From Bog-375 sp049698695 (GTDB taxonomy: Bacteria > Acidobacteriota > Terriglobia > Bryobacterales > Bryobacteraceae), in contig JBAVYH010000032.1 of assembly GCA_049698695.1 (NCBI GenBank), forward strand, positions 29,717 to 93,716: DNA of 64,000 nucleotides, written 5' to 3'. Both the position numbers and the translations under genes were made by a program. Of this stretch, positions 33,508 through 42,158 are shown piece after piece. The notes beneath the pieces were generated by a model. That model did no database searches. It saw only the letters and a list, made by a program, of their open reading frames with translations, and was not told where the DNA came from. Within the stretch, counting starts at the first letter, position 1. Every line of letters starts with the position of its first letter.

Positions 33508-36500
33508 ATGGCATTCCCTCTGAAGGTGTTCACCGCTTTGATGGCACTCGAAGCTTTGGGCGCGCAGCCCTACACGCGCGGCGTCGGCGTGTATCCCGGA
33601 GATCCGCGGCAGGACTGGTCGCCTACGGTCGAAATCGACTCCACCACCTATCGCAACCTGGCGCTCCACCGCCCGGCCTACCAGTCCAGCAGCTACGACT
33701 ACAATCTCACCGCACAACTGATCACCGATGGCATTCGGGAAACGGCGCTGCCGCGCTTTCTCCGCGTCACCACCAGCCAGCAGGGCTTGCTGCCGAAGGA
33801 CCAGCGCGAGCTGCTGTTTGACGGCAATTGGACGACTGGCATCAACATGAGCGGCAGCCATGTCTGGGTCCAGGTGGAACGGGGTGGCGCGCAGCCGCCG
33901 GAAATCGACCGGCTGGATGCGCTGACCACGCTGGCGCCTGCCGGCGACAATCAGGAGTGGACGTGCATTCTTTCAGCGTCGGCGGATGGACAGTCCTGGA
34001 GCGAGCTCGGCCGCGCCTGGGGTATGACGCATCCCGGCGCCGAGATCAAGCCCTCCATCGCGCTCCGCCGGCCAAATGGCAGCCGTTTCTATCGCATCGA
34101 TTTCGAAACCGGCCGGCCGCTCAACTGGCGCATCGCCGAAATCTCGTTCAGCAATGCGAACACGGCCGTGCATGCCGGCGGCCCGTATAGCTTTTCGAGC
34201 GCCTGGATGAGCGCCGCCGCCGGCGAACAGTGGGTGTCGGTCGATCTGGGCGCGCCGTGCAGCTTCGATCGCATCGCGCTCTACTGGATCCGCCGCGCCG
34301 CCGAAGGCGCCATCCAAATCTCCGATGACGGGCGCGACTGGCACACTTTGCAAGCCCTGCCCGCCGCCGCCGGCCCCGTCGACGATATCCACCTCGCCAG
34401 CCCCGCGCACGCCCGTTGGGTCCGCCTGATGCTGACCAAGGCCCAGGACGACGAACCTTACATTCTGAGCGAGCTCGAAGTGTATGGCAGAGGCGGTCCC
34501 GTGCCGCGCGCCAAACCAGCCGCAGCCGCCACCAGCGATGGCCGTCTTCCAATGGCCGGCGGCGCCTGGCGTCTTCAGCGCGCTTCGCTGGTTCGTGCCT
34601 CGGGCAGGGAACTCTCCACCGCCGGTTTCCAGGACTCCGGCTGGATGATCGCCACCGTGCCCGCCACCGTGCTTTCCAGTTACCTGAATGACGGCGCCAT
34701 CCCCGATCCGAATTATGGCGACAACCAGAACGCCATCTCGGATTCCTTCTTCTACTCCGATTTCTGGTATCGCGATCAATTCACCGCTCCGCCCGCAGCG
34801 GCCGGCCGCCACGTTTTTCTCAACTTCGACGGCGTCAATTGGAAGGCGGAAGTGTTTCTCAACGGCCAGCGCCTCGGCCGCATCGACGGCGGATTCCTCA
34901 CCGGCCGCTTCGATGTCACCGCGATCCTGCGCCCCGGTCAGCTCAATGCTCTGGCCGTGCGGATCGTCAAAAACGCCAACCCGGGCAGCGTCACGGAAAA
35001 GAATTTTCAAAGCCCCGGCAAGAACGGCGGCGTGCTGGGCGCGGATAATCCCACCATGCACGCTTCCATCGGCTGGGACTGGATTCCCACCATCCGCGGC
35101 CGCGACACCGGCATCTGGGGCGACGTCTATCTCACCTCGACCGGCGCTGTGAGCATTGAGAATCCGCAGGCTGACACGATTTCGATCTCGACCGACGGCT
35201 CGTCGGCGGAGGTCGCCCTGGAAGCCACGCTCACCAATCACTCCGCGCTCCCCGTCAGCGGCAAGCTGAGCGGCCGCTTCGGCGATGCCGCCTTTGAGCA
35301 GGCCGTCAACATTGCTCCCCGCGCTTCTAAAACCGTGAAGCTCGATCCCGCCGCCGAACCCGCCTTGCGCCTGCGCAATCCCAAGCTATGGTGGCCGAAC
35401 GGATACGGCGATCCCAATCTGTATCGCGTGGAGCTGGAATTCGCCGCCGCCGGCGCAGTCTCGGACCGCAAGTCGTTCAACGCCGGCGTGCGCCGCTTCA
35501 CTTACAGCGAAGAGGGCGGCGCGTTGCGCATCTGGATCAACGGGCGCCGCTTCGTGGCGCGCGGCGGCAACTGGGGGTTCCCCGAGTCCATGCTGCGCTA
35601 CCGCGCCCGGGAATATGACGCTGCGGTGCGCTATCACCGCGACATGAACTTCACCATGATCCGCAACTGGGTGGGTCAAACCGGCGACGAGGCTTTTTAC
35701 GACGCCTGCGACCGTTTCGGCATCGTGGTCTGGCAGGATTTCTGGCTGGCCAACCCCTGGGACGGACCGGACCCCGACGGCACCGATATGTTCCTTGCCA
35801 ATGCGCGCGATTACGTGCTGCGCATGCGCCACCACCCTTCCATCGGCCTCTATGTCGGCCGCAATGAAGGTTACCCGCCCGATCCCATCGAACGCGGCCT
35901 CCGCGGCATTCTGGCCGAGCTCTCGCCCGCCATCCATTACATCCCCAGCTCAGCCGACGATGTCGTCACCGGCCACGGACCTTATAACGCCATGCCGCCG
36001 CGCTTCTACTTCGCGCAAAGGGCGACCACCAAGCTCTCGAGCGAGCTTGGCATGCCCAACATCGTCACCATGGACAGCTTGCGCGCCATGATGCCCGAAA
36101 AGGACTTTTGGCCCCAGGGCGACGTGTGGGGGATGCATGATTTCAGCCTGGGGGGCGCGCAGCGCGGCGCGTCGTTCCGGCAAATGATCGACAAGGAATA
36201 CGGCGGCGCTACCAACGTCGAGGATTGGGTCGAGCTGGCGCAGTTCGTCAACTATGACGGCTACCGCGCCATGTTCGAAGCCCAGGGTAAGAACCGCATG
36301 GGCGTGCTGCTCTGGATGAGCCATCCCTGCTGGCCCTCCTTCGTCTGGCAGACTTACGATTACTATCTCGACCCGACGGCCGGCTACTTCGGCGCCAAGA
36401 AAGGCTCCGAGCCGCTGCACATCCAGTGGGATCCGCTCACCGATAATGTCGAAGTGGTCAATTACAGCGGCGGCAACGCCAAGGGCCTGACCGCCGCGGC

Positions 36501-37008
36501 CGAGGTGCTCAACATGGAGGGCGCGCTTGCCTGGAACAAGACCGCTCCTGTGGATAGCACCGAGGATAGCGAGGCCACTCCCATCCACCTCGAATTTCCC
36601 GCGGCGCTGACACCGGTACATTTCATTCGCCTGACTCTCAGCCGCGGCGATGCCGTGATCTCCCGGAACTTCTATTTGCGCGGCACCGAGGAGAACGATT
36701 TCCGCGCTATCCGCGCCCTGCCCAAAGTCACCGTGGAGGCCGCGACCCATGCGGACCGGCAGGGCAGCGAATGGGTGCTGACTACCGAGCTGCACAATGC
36801 GTCGCCGCAACCGGCGCTGATGGTCACCGTGAAGGCCGTGCGCGCACAGAGCGGCGACCGCATCCTGCCGGCGCTTTATAGCGACAACTACCTCGCGTTA
36901 ATGCCCGGCGAACGGCGTACCATCGTCACCCGGCTGGAGGATGCCGATACGCGCGGCGAGCGTCCCGACATCGTAGTCGGTGGATTCAACGTAGCGGCGG
37001 CGCGCTAA
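33508..37008 (+). CDS. GH2-type beta-glycosidase with N-terminal discoidin domains
   Basis: 1166 residues. After a signal peptide (VFTALMALEALGAQP), two F5/8-type C (discoidin) carbohydrate-binding domains span about 45-335. Next come a GH2 sugar-binding jelly roll (about 350-540), an Ig-like domain and a TIM barrel starting WINGRRFVARGGNWGFPESMLRYR. The acid/base is E787 in YVGRNEGYP and the nucleophile E846 in SSELGMPNI. A C-terminal beta domain follows. The catalytic region most resembles exo-beta-D-glucosaminidase or mannosidase-like GH2 members (NWGFPE, RNW, VWQDFW). It would attack beta-linked glycans outside the cell; the substrate is not certain. Confidence 0.88.
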   Translation: MAFPLKVFTALMALEALGAQPYTRGVGVYPGDPRQDWSPTVEIDSTTYRNLALHRPAYQSSSYDYNLTAQLITDGIRETALPRFLRVTTSQQGLLPKDQRELLFDGNWTTGINMSGSHVWVQVERGGAQPPEIDRLDALTTLAPAGDNQEWTCILSASADGQSWSELGRAWGMTHPGAEIKPSIALRRPNGSRFYRIDFETGRPLNWRIAEISFSNANTAVHAGGPYSFSSAWMSAAAGEQWVSVDLGAPCSFDRIALYWIRRAAEGAIQISDDGRDWHTLQALPAAAGPVDDIHLASPAHARWVRLMLTKAQDDEPYILSELEVYGRGGPVPRAKPAAAATSDGRLPMAGGAWRLQRASLVRASGRELSTAGFQDSGWMIATVPATVLSSYLNDGAIPDPNYGDNQNAISDSFFYSDFWYRDQFTAPPAAAGRHVFLNFDGVNWKAEVFLNGQRLGRIDGGFLTGRFDVTAILRPGQLNALAVRIVKNANPGSVTEKNFQSPGKNGGVLGADNPTMHASIGWDWIPTIRGRDTGIWGDVYLTSTGAVSIENPQADTISISTDGSSAEVALEATLTNHSALPVSGKLSGRFGDAAFEQAVNIAPRASKTVKLDPAAEPALRLRNPKLWWPNGYGDPNLYRVELEFAAAGAVSDRKSFNAGVRRFTYSEEGGALRIWINGRRFVARGGNWGFPESMLRYRAREYDAAVRYHRDMNFTMIRNWVGQTGDEAFYDACDRFGIVVWQDFWLANPWDGPDPDGTDMFLANARDYVLRMRHHPSIGLYVGRNEGYPPDPIERGLRGILAELSPAIHYIPSSADDVVTGHGPYNAMPPRFYFAQRATTKLSSELGMPNIVTMDSLRAMMPEKDFWPQGDVWGMHDFSLGGAQRGASFRQMIDKEYGGATNVEDWVELAQFVNYDGYRAMFEAQGKNRMGVLLWMSHPCWPSFVWQTYDYYLDPTAGYFGAKKGSEPLHIQWDPLTDNVEVVNYSGGNAKGLTAAAEVLNMEGALAWNKTAPVDSTEDSEATPIHLEFPAALTPVHFIRLTLSRGDAVISRNFYLRGTEENDFRAIRALPKVTVEAATHADRQGSEWVLTTELHNASPQPALMVTVKAVRAQSGDRILPALYSDNYLALMPGERRTIVTRLEDADTRGERPDIVVGGFNVAAAR

Positions 37009-37013
37009 GCGAA

Positions 37014-37040
37014 GTGGGGCAGGCGCTTTCGCCCGCCCGC
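37014..37040. repeat. Dispersed GTGGGGCAGG-type element (imperfect)
   Basis: GTGGGGCAGGCGCTTTCGCCCGCCC follows the GH2 stop by a few bases. It shares the GTGGGGCAGG head with copies at 39884-39901 and 49957-49977, but its arms pair imperfectly. Confidence 0.45.
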
Positions 37041-37179
37041 TCCAGCCCGCGCGGCCTTTTCGCTGCTCCGCTTGTTTATAATTGAGCTAATACGCCTTTC
37101 GGGGAACAGGTGAGCCTTTTGTCGATAATTCCGGGTGCGGGATGATCCTCTTTATTGACCAACACGTTCGGAAGGCCTC

Positions 37180-38088
37180 ATGAACGCCGATTTGTTTCTG
37201 ACTCATCTGCGGGCGCTCGAAGCCGAGAGCATACACATCCTTCGCGAGGTGGCCGCGGAGTTTCAGAAGCCGGTGATGCTGTATTCCATCGGCAAGGATT
37301 CGTCGGTGATGGTGCGCCTGGCGCAAAAGGCCTTTCATCCCGGCAAGATCCCGTTCCCGCTGCTCCACATCGACACTACTTACAAGTTCGACCAGATGAT
37401 CGAGTTTCGCGACCGCTTCTGCGCCTCCATCGGCGCCCAGTTGATCGTGCACACCAACCGTCAGGCCATCGACGATGGTGCCAGCCCCTTCCGGCTGGGA
37501 ACCGAGAAGTGCTGCGGGCTATTGAAGACGCGCGCCCTGCTCGATGCCTTGGCCGCCGGCGGCTATGACGCGGCTTTCGGCGGCGCGCGCCGCGACGAGG
37601 AAAAGTCCCGCGCCAAGGAACGCGTTTACTCCTTCCGCGATGCCTTCGGCCAGTGGGACCCCAAAAACCAGCGCCCCGAGCTGTGGAACGTGTACAACAG
37701 CCACATCGACAAGGGCGAAAGCATCCGTGTGTTTCCGCTTTCCAACTGGACCGAGCTCGATGTGTGGGAATACATTCACCTCGAAGACATTCCCATCGTG
37801 CCCCTGTATTTCGCCAGGAAACGCCCCATGCTGGTGCGCGGCGAAACCCTGATTCCCGTCGAGCACGGCATGCCGCTGCTGCCCGGCGAGCAGCCGGAAA
37901 TGGTGATGTGCCGCATGCGCTCGCTCGGCTGCACCTATTGCACCGGCGCCATTCGCTCGCAGGCCGACACCGTGCCCAAAATCATTCAGGAGATGATGCT
38001 GTTCCGTCGGTCGGAGCGGGAGAACCGCGTCATCGACCACGACCGGGAAGGCTCCATGGAAATCAAGAAGCGCGAGGGTTACTTCTGA
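37180..38088 (+). CDS. cysD: Sulfate adenylyltransferase subunit 2
   Basis: 302 residues. The PP-loop-type motif is seen in VMLYSIGKDSSVMVRLAQKAF, followed by FPLLHIDTTYKFDQMIEFRD, GGARRDEEKSRAKERVYSFRD, and the C-terminal GCTYCTGAIRSQADTVPKIIQEMM and RVIDHDREGSMEIKKREGYF blocks, all typical of CysD. With CysN it forms ATP sulfurylase, making adenosine 5'-phosphosulfate from ATP and sulfate, the first step of assimilation. A TATAAT lies at 37077-37082, about 100 nt upstream. Its stop overlaps the cysN ATG by one base. Confidence 0.96.
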   Translation: MNADLFLTHLRALEAESIHILREVAAEFQKPVMLYSIGKDSSVMVRLAQKAFHPGKIPFPLLHIDTTYKFDQMIEFRDRFCASIGAQLIVHTNRQAIDDGASPFRLGTEKCCGLLKTRALLDALAAGGYDAAFGGARRDEEKSRAKERVYSFRDAFGQWDPKNQRPELWNVYNSHIDKGESIRVFPLSNWTELDVWEYIHLEDIPIVPLYFARKRPMLVRGETLIPVEHGMPLLPGEQPEMVMCRMRSLGCTYCTGAIRSQADTVPKIIQEMMLFRRSERENRVIDHDREGSMEIKKREGYF

Positions 38089-39872
38089 TGAACGTTGGCG
38101 GACCGCTGCCGGGCGAGCCGGACGCGGCGTCCACCCAAGGCACGCCGGCTCCCGCAGCCGGGGCAAAGGAGCCCTCCGTGGTGATCGGCGGGAGGCCGCG
38201 GGGAGTCGCGCGCGCGGCGGCGTTCGCCAGTTTCCTCCGCCACGACGAAGAAAAAGAGTTGCTGCGCTTTTCCACCGCGGGAAGCGTGGACGACGGCAAG
38301 AGCACTTTGATCGGCAGGCTGCTGTTCGATTCCAAGGGCGTCTATGAAGACCAAGTGGCTTCCGTGCTCAAGGCGCGCTCCAGCCAGACCGACGGCACGA
38401 TGGATTTCGCGCTGCTCACCGACGGGCTGCGCGCCGAGCGCGAGCAGGGCATCACCATCGACGTCGCCTACCGCTATTTCGCCACGCCCAGGCGCAAGTT
38501 CATCATTGCCGATACGCCCGGCCATGAGCAGTACACGCGCAACATGGCCACCGGGGCCTCCACCGCCAATCTAGCCATCGTGCTGGTGGACGCGCGCCAC
38601 GGCGTGTTGGCCCAGACCCGCCGCCACGCCTTCATCGCCTCCCTGTTGGGTACCCCGCACATCGTGGTCGCGGTCAACAAGATGGACCTGGTGGACTGGC
38701 GGCAACGAGTGTTCGAGGCGATTGAGGACGAATTCACCCGCTTCGCCGCGCAGTTGCCTGCCTGCGACCTGCATTTCATTCCCATCAGCGCCCTGCTCGG
38801 CGACAACGTGGTCGAAAAGAGTCCGCACATGCCGTGGTTCCAGGGCGAGAGCTTACTGCACCACCTGGAAACCGTCCACATCGCCAGCGACCGCAATCTG
38901 ATGGAGATGCGCTTTCCGGTTCAGCACGTCATTCGTCCCGATCAGAACTTCCGCGGCTACGCCGGCCAGGTGGCGTCGGGAACGCTCACGCCGGGCGACC
39001 CGGTGATGGTGCTGCCTTCCGGGCGCACCTCGCGCATCAAATCGATCAGCACCTTCGATGGCGACCTGCCCAAGGCGTTTGCGCCTCTTTCGGTGACCGT
39101 GTGTCTGGAGGACGAGCTCGATATCAGCCGCGGCGATATGCTGGTGCATCCCTCGCACGCGCCGCAGGTCGCGCGCACCATCGACGCGCGCCTGGTGTGG
39201 ATGAGCCAGACGCCGCTCGACCAGCGGCGCGAATACATCGTCAAGCACACCACCCAAGAAGTCGCCGCGCGCGTGCGCACCATCCGCTACCGCGTCGACG
39301 TCAACACGCTCGAACGGCACCAGGCCGGCGAGCTTTGCCTCAACGATATCGGCGCCGCTGTCATCGAGACGCGCAAGCCGCTTTTTGTCGATCCGTACCG
39401 CCGTAACCGCGCCACGGGCGCGTTCATTTTGATCGATCCGCTGTCCAACGAAACCGTCGCCGCCGGCATGATCACCGGCCGGCCGGCTCACGAGAGCGGC
39501 CAGCGTCCGATGATGGCCGCCGGCCGCGTCACACCGGCCGAGCGCCACGCCCGCACCGGGCACACGGCTGCCGCCATTTGGGTGACGCAGGGCGCCGAGG
39601 CCGCCGGCGCGCTGGAACGCGCGCTGTTCGATGGAGGCGCCATGGTACTGGTGCTCGAAGCCGCCCGCGAAGGCGACCTGCTGCCGCACCTGGTGGAAAC
39701 CGCGCTGGCTGCCGGCCTGATCGTGCTCTGCGCCGCCGATAGTCCCGCACCGCCCGCGCAACTTCGCGAGATCGCCGGCCCGGATCGTTTCCTGGAGTTC
39801 TCCGGCGGCGCCGGAGAGTGCGCCGGCCTGCTGCTGGAGATGTCCCAACGCGGCATTCTGCGCCGCGAGTAA
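38088..39872 (+). CDS. cysN: Sulfate adenylyltransferase subunit 1 with degenerate APS-kinase tail
   Basis: 594 residues. The start is the ATG sharing a base with the cysD stop (TGATG). An unusual Pro/Ala-rich N-terminal extension of about 45 residues precedes the GTPase: GSVDDGKST at 65-73, the switch region DGLRAEREQGITID, DTPGH at 142-146 and NKMD at 197-200. EF-Tu-like beta-barrels follow to about 480. Residues 487-594 align in pattern with APS kinase (RTGHTAAAIWVTQ...AGLIVLCAADSP), but the Walker A motif and the DGDN block are gone and about 80 residues are missing. It should still drive GTP-dependent ATP sulfurylase with CysD, but the kinase function appears lost. Confidence 0.93.
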   Translation: MNVGGPLPGEPDAASTQGTPAPAAGAKEPSVVIGGRPRGVARAAAFASFLRHDEEKELLRFSTAGSVDDGKSTLIGRLLFDSKGVYEDQVASVLKARSSQTDGTMDFALLTDGLRAEREQGITIDVAYRYFATPRRKFIIADTPGHEQYTRNMATGASTANLAIVLVDARHGVLAQTRRHAFIASLLGTPHIVVAVNKMDLVDWRQRVFEAIEDEFTRFAAQLPACDLHFIPISALLGDNVVEKSPHMPWFQGESLLHHLETVHIASDRNLMEMRFPVQHVIRPDQNFRGYAGQVASGTLTPGDPVMVLPSGRTSRIKSISTFDGDLPKAFAPLSVTVCLEDELDISRGDMLVHPSHAPQVARTIDARLVWMSQTPLDQRREYIVKHTTQEVAARVRTIRYRVDVNTLERHQAGELCLNDIGAAVIETRKPLFVDPYRRNRATGAFILIDPLSNETVAAGMITGRPAHESGQRPMMAAGRVTPAERHARTGHTAAAIWVTQGAEAAGALERALFDGGAMVLVLEAAREGDLLPHLVETALAAGLIVLCAADSPAPPAQLREIAGPDRFLEFSGGAGECAGLLLEMSQRGILRRE

Positions 39873-39883
39873 GAACCCGGTGG

Positions 39884-39901
39884 GGCAGGTTTCAACCTGC
39901 C
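39884..39901. repeat. Dispersed hairpin element GGCAGGTT-TC-AACCTGCC
   Basis: A perfect 8-base-arm hairpin, 12 nt after the cysN stop, within the context GGTGGGGCAGGTTTCAACC. A related hairpin occurs at 49957-49977. It may double as a terminator, but no T-run follows. Confidence 0.6.
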
Positions 39902-40020
39902 AACGCCCGCCTACGGGCGCATTGTTTCAGGGCGCGCGAACGAACTAACTATTGCCTGACAGGCCATAAGACTCCCGCGAGTTCGATGGTCCCCCCAGCC
40001 TCGGCTCGGCGCTCGGCTGT

Positions 40021-40356
40021 TCAGCTCGCCTTTGGATTCAACGTCCGGTTTACATGATCCGGATCGCGGGCGATGAGTGTCAGATAGGCCCGCGTGGGCT
40101 GGTCCGGTTCCGCTCGGCCTTGCTCCCAATCCCGCAACGTACCGAGAGGAATGTGATAGCGGGCAGCAAATTCCTCCTGCGTCAGATCCAAGGCGCGCCG
40201 GATGATCTTCGCCTGTGGCGTCCGCCGCATCCGCCTCAGGTCCGCTTCGCTGAGCGGTTGTGCGTCGCGGTCCCCACGCGCGGCCCGCTCAATTGCCTCA
40301 GCCGTCATCGGCCGGGGTGGACTAACGGCTCTGCTGGAAGTAGTCGTCTTGCTCAT
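40021..40356 (-). CDS. HTH antitoxin-like transcriptional regulator without visible toxin
   Basis: 111 residues from the ATG at 40356, which follows GGAGGG by about 9 nt. The C-terminal half is an XRE-type helix-turn-helix: LDLTQEEFAARYHIPLGTLRDWEQGRAEPDQPTRAYLTLIARDPDHV. The N-terminal half is basic and Ala/Arg-rich (MTAEAIERAARGDRDAQPLSEADLRRMRR). Proteins of this shape are usually the antitoxin or repressor partner of a small BrnT-like toxin encoded just upstream. Here the upstream gene is the amino-acid permease, 20 nt away, so the toxin is absent and the gene is probably an orphan. Confidence 0.8.
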   Translation of the reverse strand: MSKTTTSSRAVSPPRPMTAEAIERAARGDRDAQPLSEADLRRMRRTPQAKIIRRALDLTQEEFAARYHIPLGTLRDWEQGRAEPDQPTRAYLTLIARDPDHVNRTLNPKAS

Positions 40357-40376
40357 TTGGCGTCGCCCTCCGCTTC

Positions 40377-41870
40377 TTACTGCCCCGCCAGCGAGCTGCG
40401 CTTCCGCCCGAAGGGAAAGTAGATCGCTAGGCCGATCGCCAGCCAGCCGAAGAACCGCAGCCAGGTCACCAGCGGCAGCCCCATCATCAACACCACGCAA
40501 CAGACGATGGAAATCATGGGAAACAGCGGCACCAGCGGCACGCGGAACGAGCGCGGCCTTTCAGGCTGTTTCTTGCGCAAGACGATTACGCCAAGCGATA
40601 CCAGCACGAACGCGAACAAGGTGCCGATGTTCGATAGCTCGGCGAAGGTGTCGATGTCCCAGATGCCGGCCGGAATGCCCACGAAAAAGCCGGCAATCCA
40701 GGTGCTCACGTACGGCGTCTGAAATTGTTTGTGCACTTTCGAGAACAGGGCCGGCAGCAACCGGTCGCGCGACATCGCAAACCAGATTCGCGCCTGCCCG
40801 TACTGATACACCAGCAGCGAAGACAGCATGCCCATCAGGGCGCCGGCGGTGACGATGAGGCGCAGACGGTTGTAGCCGAGCGCCTTCAGCGCGTCCGCCA
40901 CCGGCGAATCCGTATTGAGCGTCTGGTAATTGGCGATCCCGGTCAGCACCAGCGACACCGACGCGTAGAGAATGGTGCAGACGATCAGCGTGGCGATGAT
41001 GCCGATGGGCAGATCGCGCTGCGGGTGCCGGCATTCTTCGGCCGCCGTCGAGACCGAATCGAAACCGATGTAGGTGAAGAAGACGATGGATGCGCCGGTG
41101 AGAATGCCGGGGAATCCGTGCGGCGCGAAGGGATGCCAGTTGCCCGGCTTGATGGCGCCCGCCGCGCCCACGCAAAAGATCACAATGGCCGCCAACTTAA
41201 TCGCCACCATCACGGTGTTGGTCTCAGCGCTCTCGCGCACGCCGCGCACCAGCACCCAGGTCACCAGCATGGTGATCAACAGTGCCGGGACGTTGAACCA
41301 TCCCGCCGGGCCGCCGACGGCAGGAAACGGCGGAAAGGCCCATTGCGAAGGCAAGTGAAAGCCAAATAGATTCTGAAACAAGTCCTGCAGGTACGCGGAA
41401 AATCCCACCGCCACCGACATGTTCGAAACGGCGTATTCGAGGATCAGGTCCCAGCCGATAATCCAGGCCACGATTTCGCCCAGGATGGCATAGGCATAGG
41501 TGTAGGCGCTGCCGGCTACCGGTATCATTGAGGCCAGCTCCGCGTAGCACAGCCCGGCGAAAAGGCACGCGATCGCCACCAGGGCGAACGACAGAGTGAT
41601 GGCCGGACCGGCGCCGGGGCGCCCCAACTGCGATCCGGCGTGCGAGCCGTGCAGGACCAGGTCGATCACCGTCGCCTCGAGGATGGATTTGATGTGGAGC
41701 GGCTTGCCCGCGGCCGCGGTGCCGGTGAGCGTGAAGATGCCGGAGCCGATGACGGCGCCGATCCCCAGGGCGGTCAGGCTCCACGGGCCCAGTGTGCGCC
41801 GGAGACGTTTGCCCGGTTCCTCGGAGGCCGCAATCAAAGCATCGATGCTCTTGGTTCGAAAAAGGCTCAA
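40377..41870 (-). CDS. APC-superfamily amino-acid permease (cationic amino-acid transporter type)
   Basis: 497 residues with about 12-14 transmembrane helices. Family motifs include LGIGAVIGSGIFTLTG (helix 1, substrate-binding GSGIF), FAGLCYAELASMIPVAGSAYTYAYAILGEIVAWIIGWDLILEYAV, GILTGASIVFFTYIGFDSVSTAAEECRHPQRDLPIGI, and a C-terminal RVPLVPLFPMISIVCCVVLM. This matches the CAT-like APC permeases, inner-membrane importers or exchangers of amino acids. The specificity (cationic or broad) is inferred from family only. A loop after helix 1 (KPLHIKSILEATVIDLVLHGSHAGSQLGRPGAG) is extended. It is first in a possible two-gene unit with the HTH regulator downstream. Confidence 0.92.
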   Translation of the reverse strand: MSLFRTKSIDALIAASEEPGKRLRRTLGPWSLTALGIGAVIGSGIFTLTGTAAAGKPLHIKSILEATVIDLVLHGSHAGSQLGRPGAGPAITLSFALVAIACLFAGLCYAELASMIPVAGSAYTYAYAILGEIVAWIIGWDLILEYAVSNMSVAVGFSAYLQDLFQNLFGFHLPSQWAFPPFPAVGGPAGWFNVPALLITMLVTWVLVRGVRESAETNTVMVAIKLAAIVIFCVGAAGAIKPGNWHPFAPHGFPGILTGASIVFFTYIGFDSVSTAAEECRHPQRDLPIGIIATLIVCTILYASVSLVLTGIANYQTLNTDSPVADALKALGYNRLRLIVTAGALMGMLSSLLVYQYGQARIWFAMSRDRLLPALFSKVHKQFQTPYVSTWIAGFFVGIPAGIWDIDTFAELSNIGTLFAFVLVSLGVIVLRKKQPERPRSFRVPLVPLFPMISIVCCVVLMMGLPLVTWLRFFGWLAIGLAIYFPFGRKRSSLAGQ

Positions 41871-41999
41871 TCCAGAATCTCCCGGTCTGGGAAGCGGGGT
41901 GAGCCGTTGTTCTTGAGCCGCCTCTTTGGCAGGTGGCGGGCCCCGGCGGACGATGCCGGCTTCACCGAAGGGCGCTCGTCCGCCCGATGGGCAATGCCG

Positions 42000-42158
42000 C
42001 TAGCGTTTCCGCTGGCCCTGCGCCTGGCGGCGGATCTTCTTCTTGAGAGACCCGCGCGCCACGCCCGCGGCGCGCTTCGCCTTGGGAGCCGCTTTCTTGC
42101 GGGCCGTCCGCTTCAATTTCTTCCGTTCCAGCTTGTCGGTTACCTTCGTGGTATTCAT
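42000..42158 (-). CDS. 52-residue Lys/Arg-rich protein coupled to pcrA
   Basis: Found by hand; it is too short for usual gene calls. The ATG (42158-42156) overlaps the helicase stop (ATGA). The translation opens MNTTKVTDKLERKKLKRT and continues with alternating Lys/Arg/Ala (KKAAPKAKRAAGVARGSLKKKIRRQAQGQRKR). Close to half the residues are basic and there are hardly any acidic ones. It resembles histone H1-like tails or basic ribosome-associated peptides. Nucleic-acid binding is likely from composition alone, and the coupling suggests production in step with the helicase. It does not match any family I can name. Confidence 0.65.
   Translation of the reverse strand: MNTTKVTDKLERKKLKRTARKKAAPKAKRAAGVARGSLKKKIRRQAQGQRKR

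Noticed and set aside
37653..38087. Upstream extension of the cysN frame
   Set aside because: It overlaps cysD entirely and is not protein-like; the ATG at 38088 is coupled to the cysD stop.
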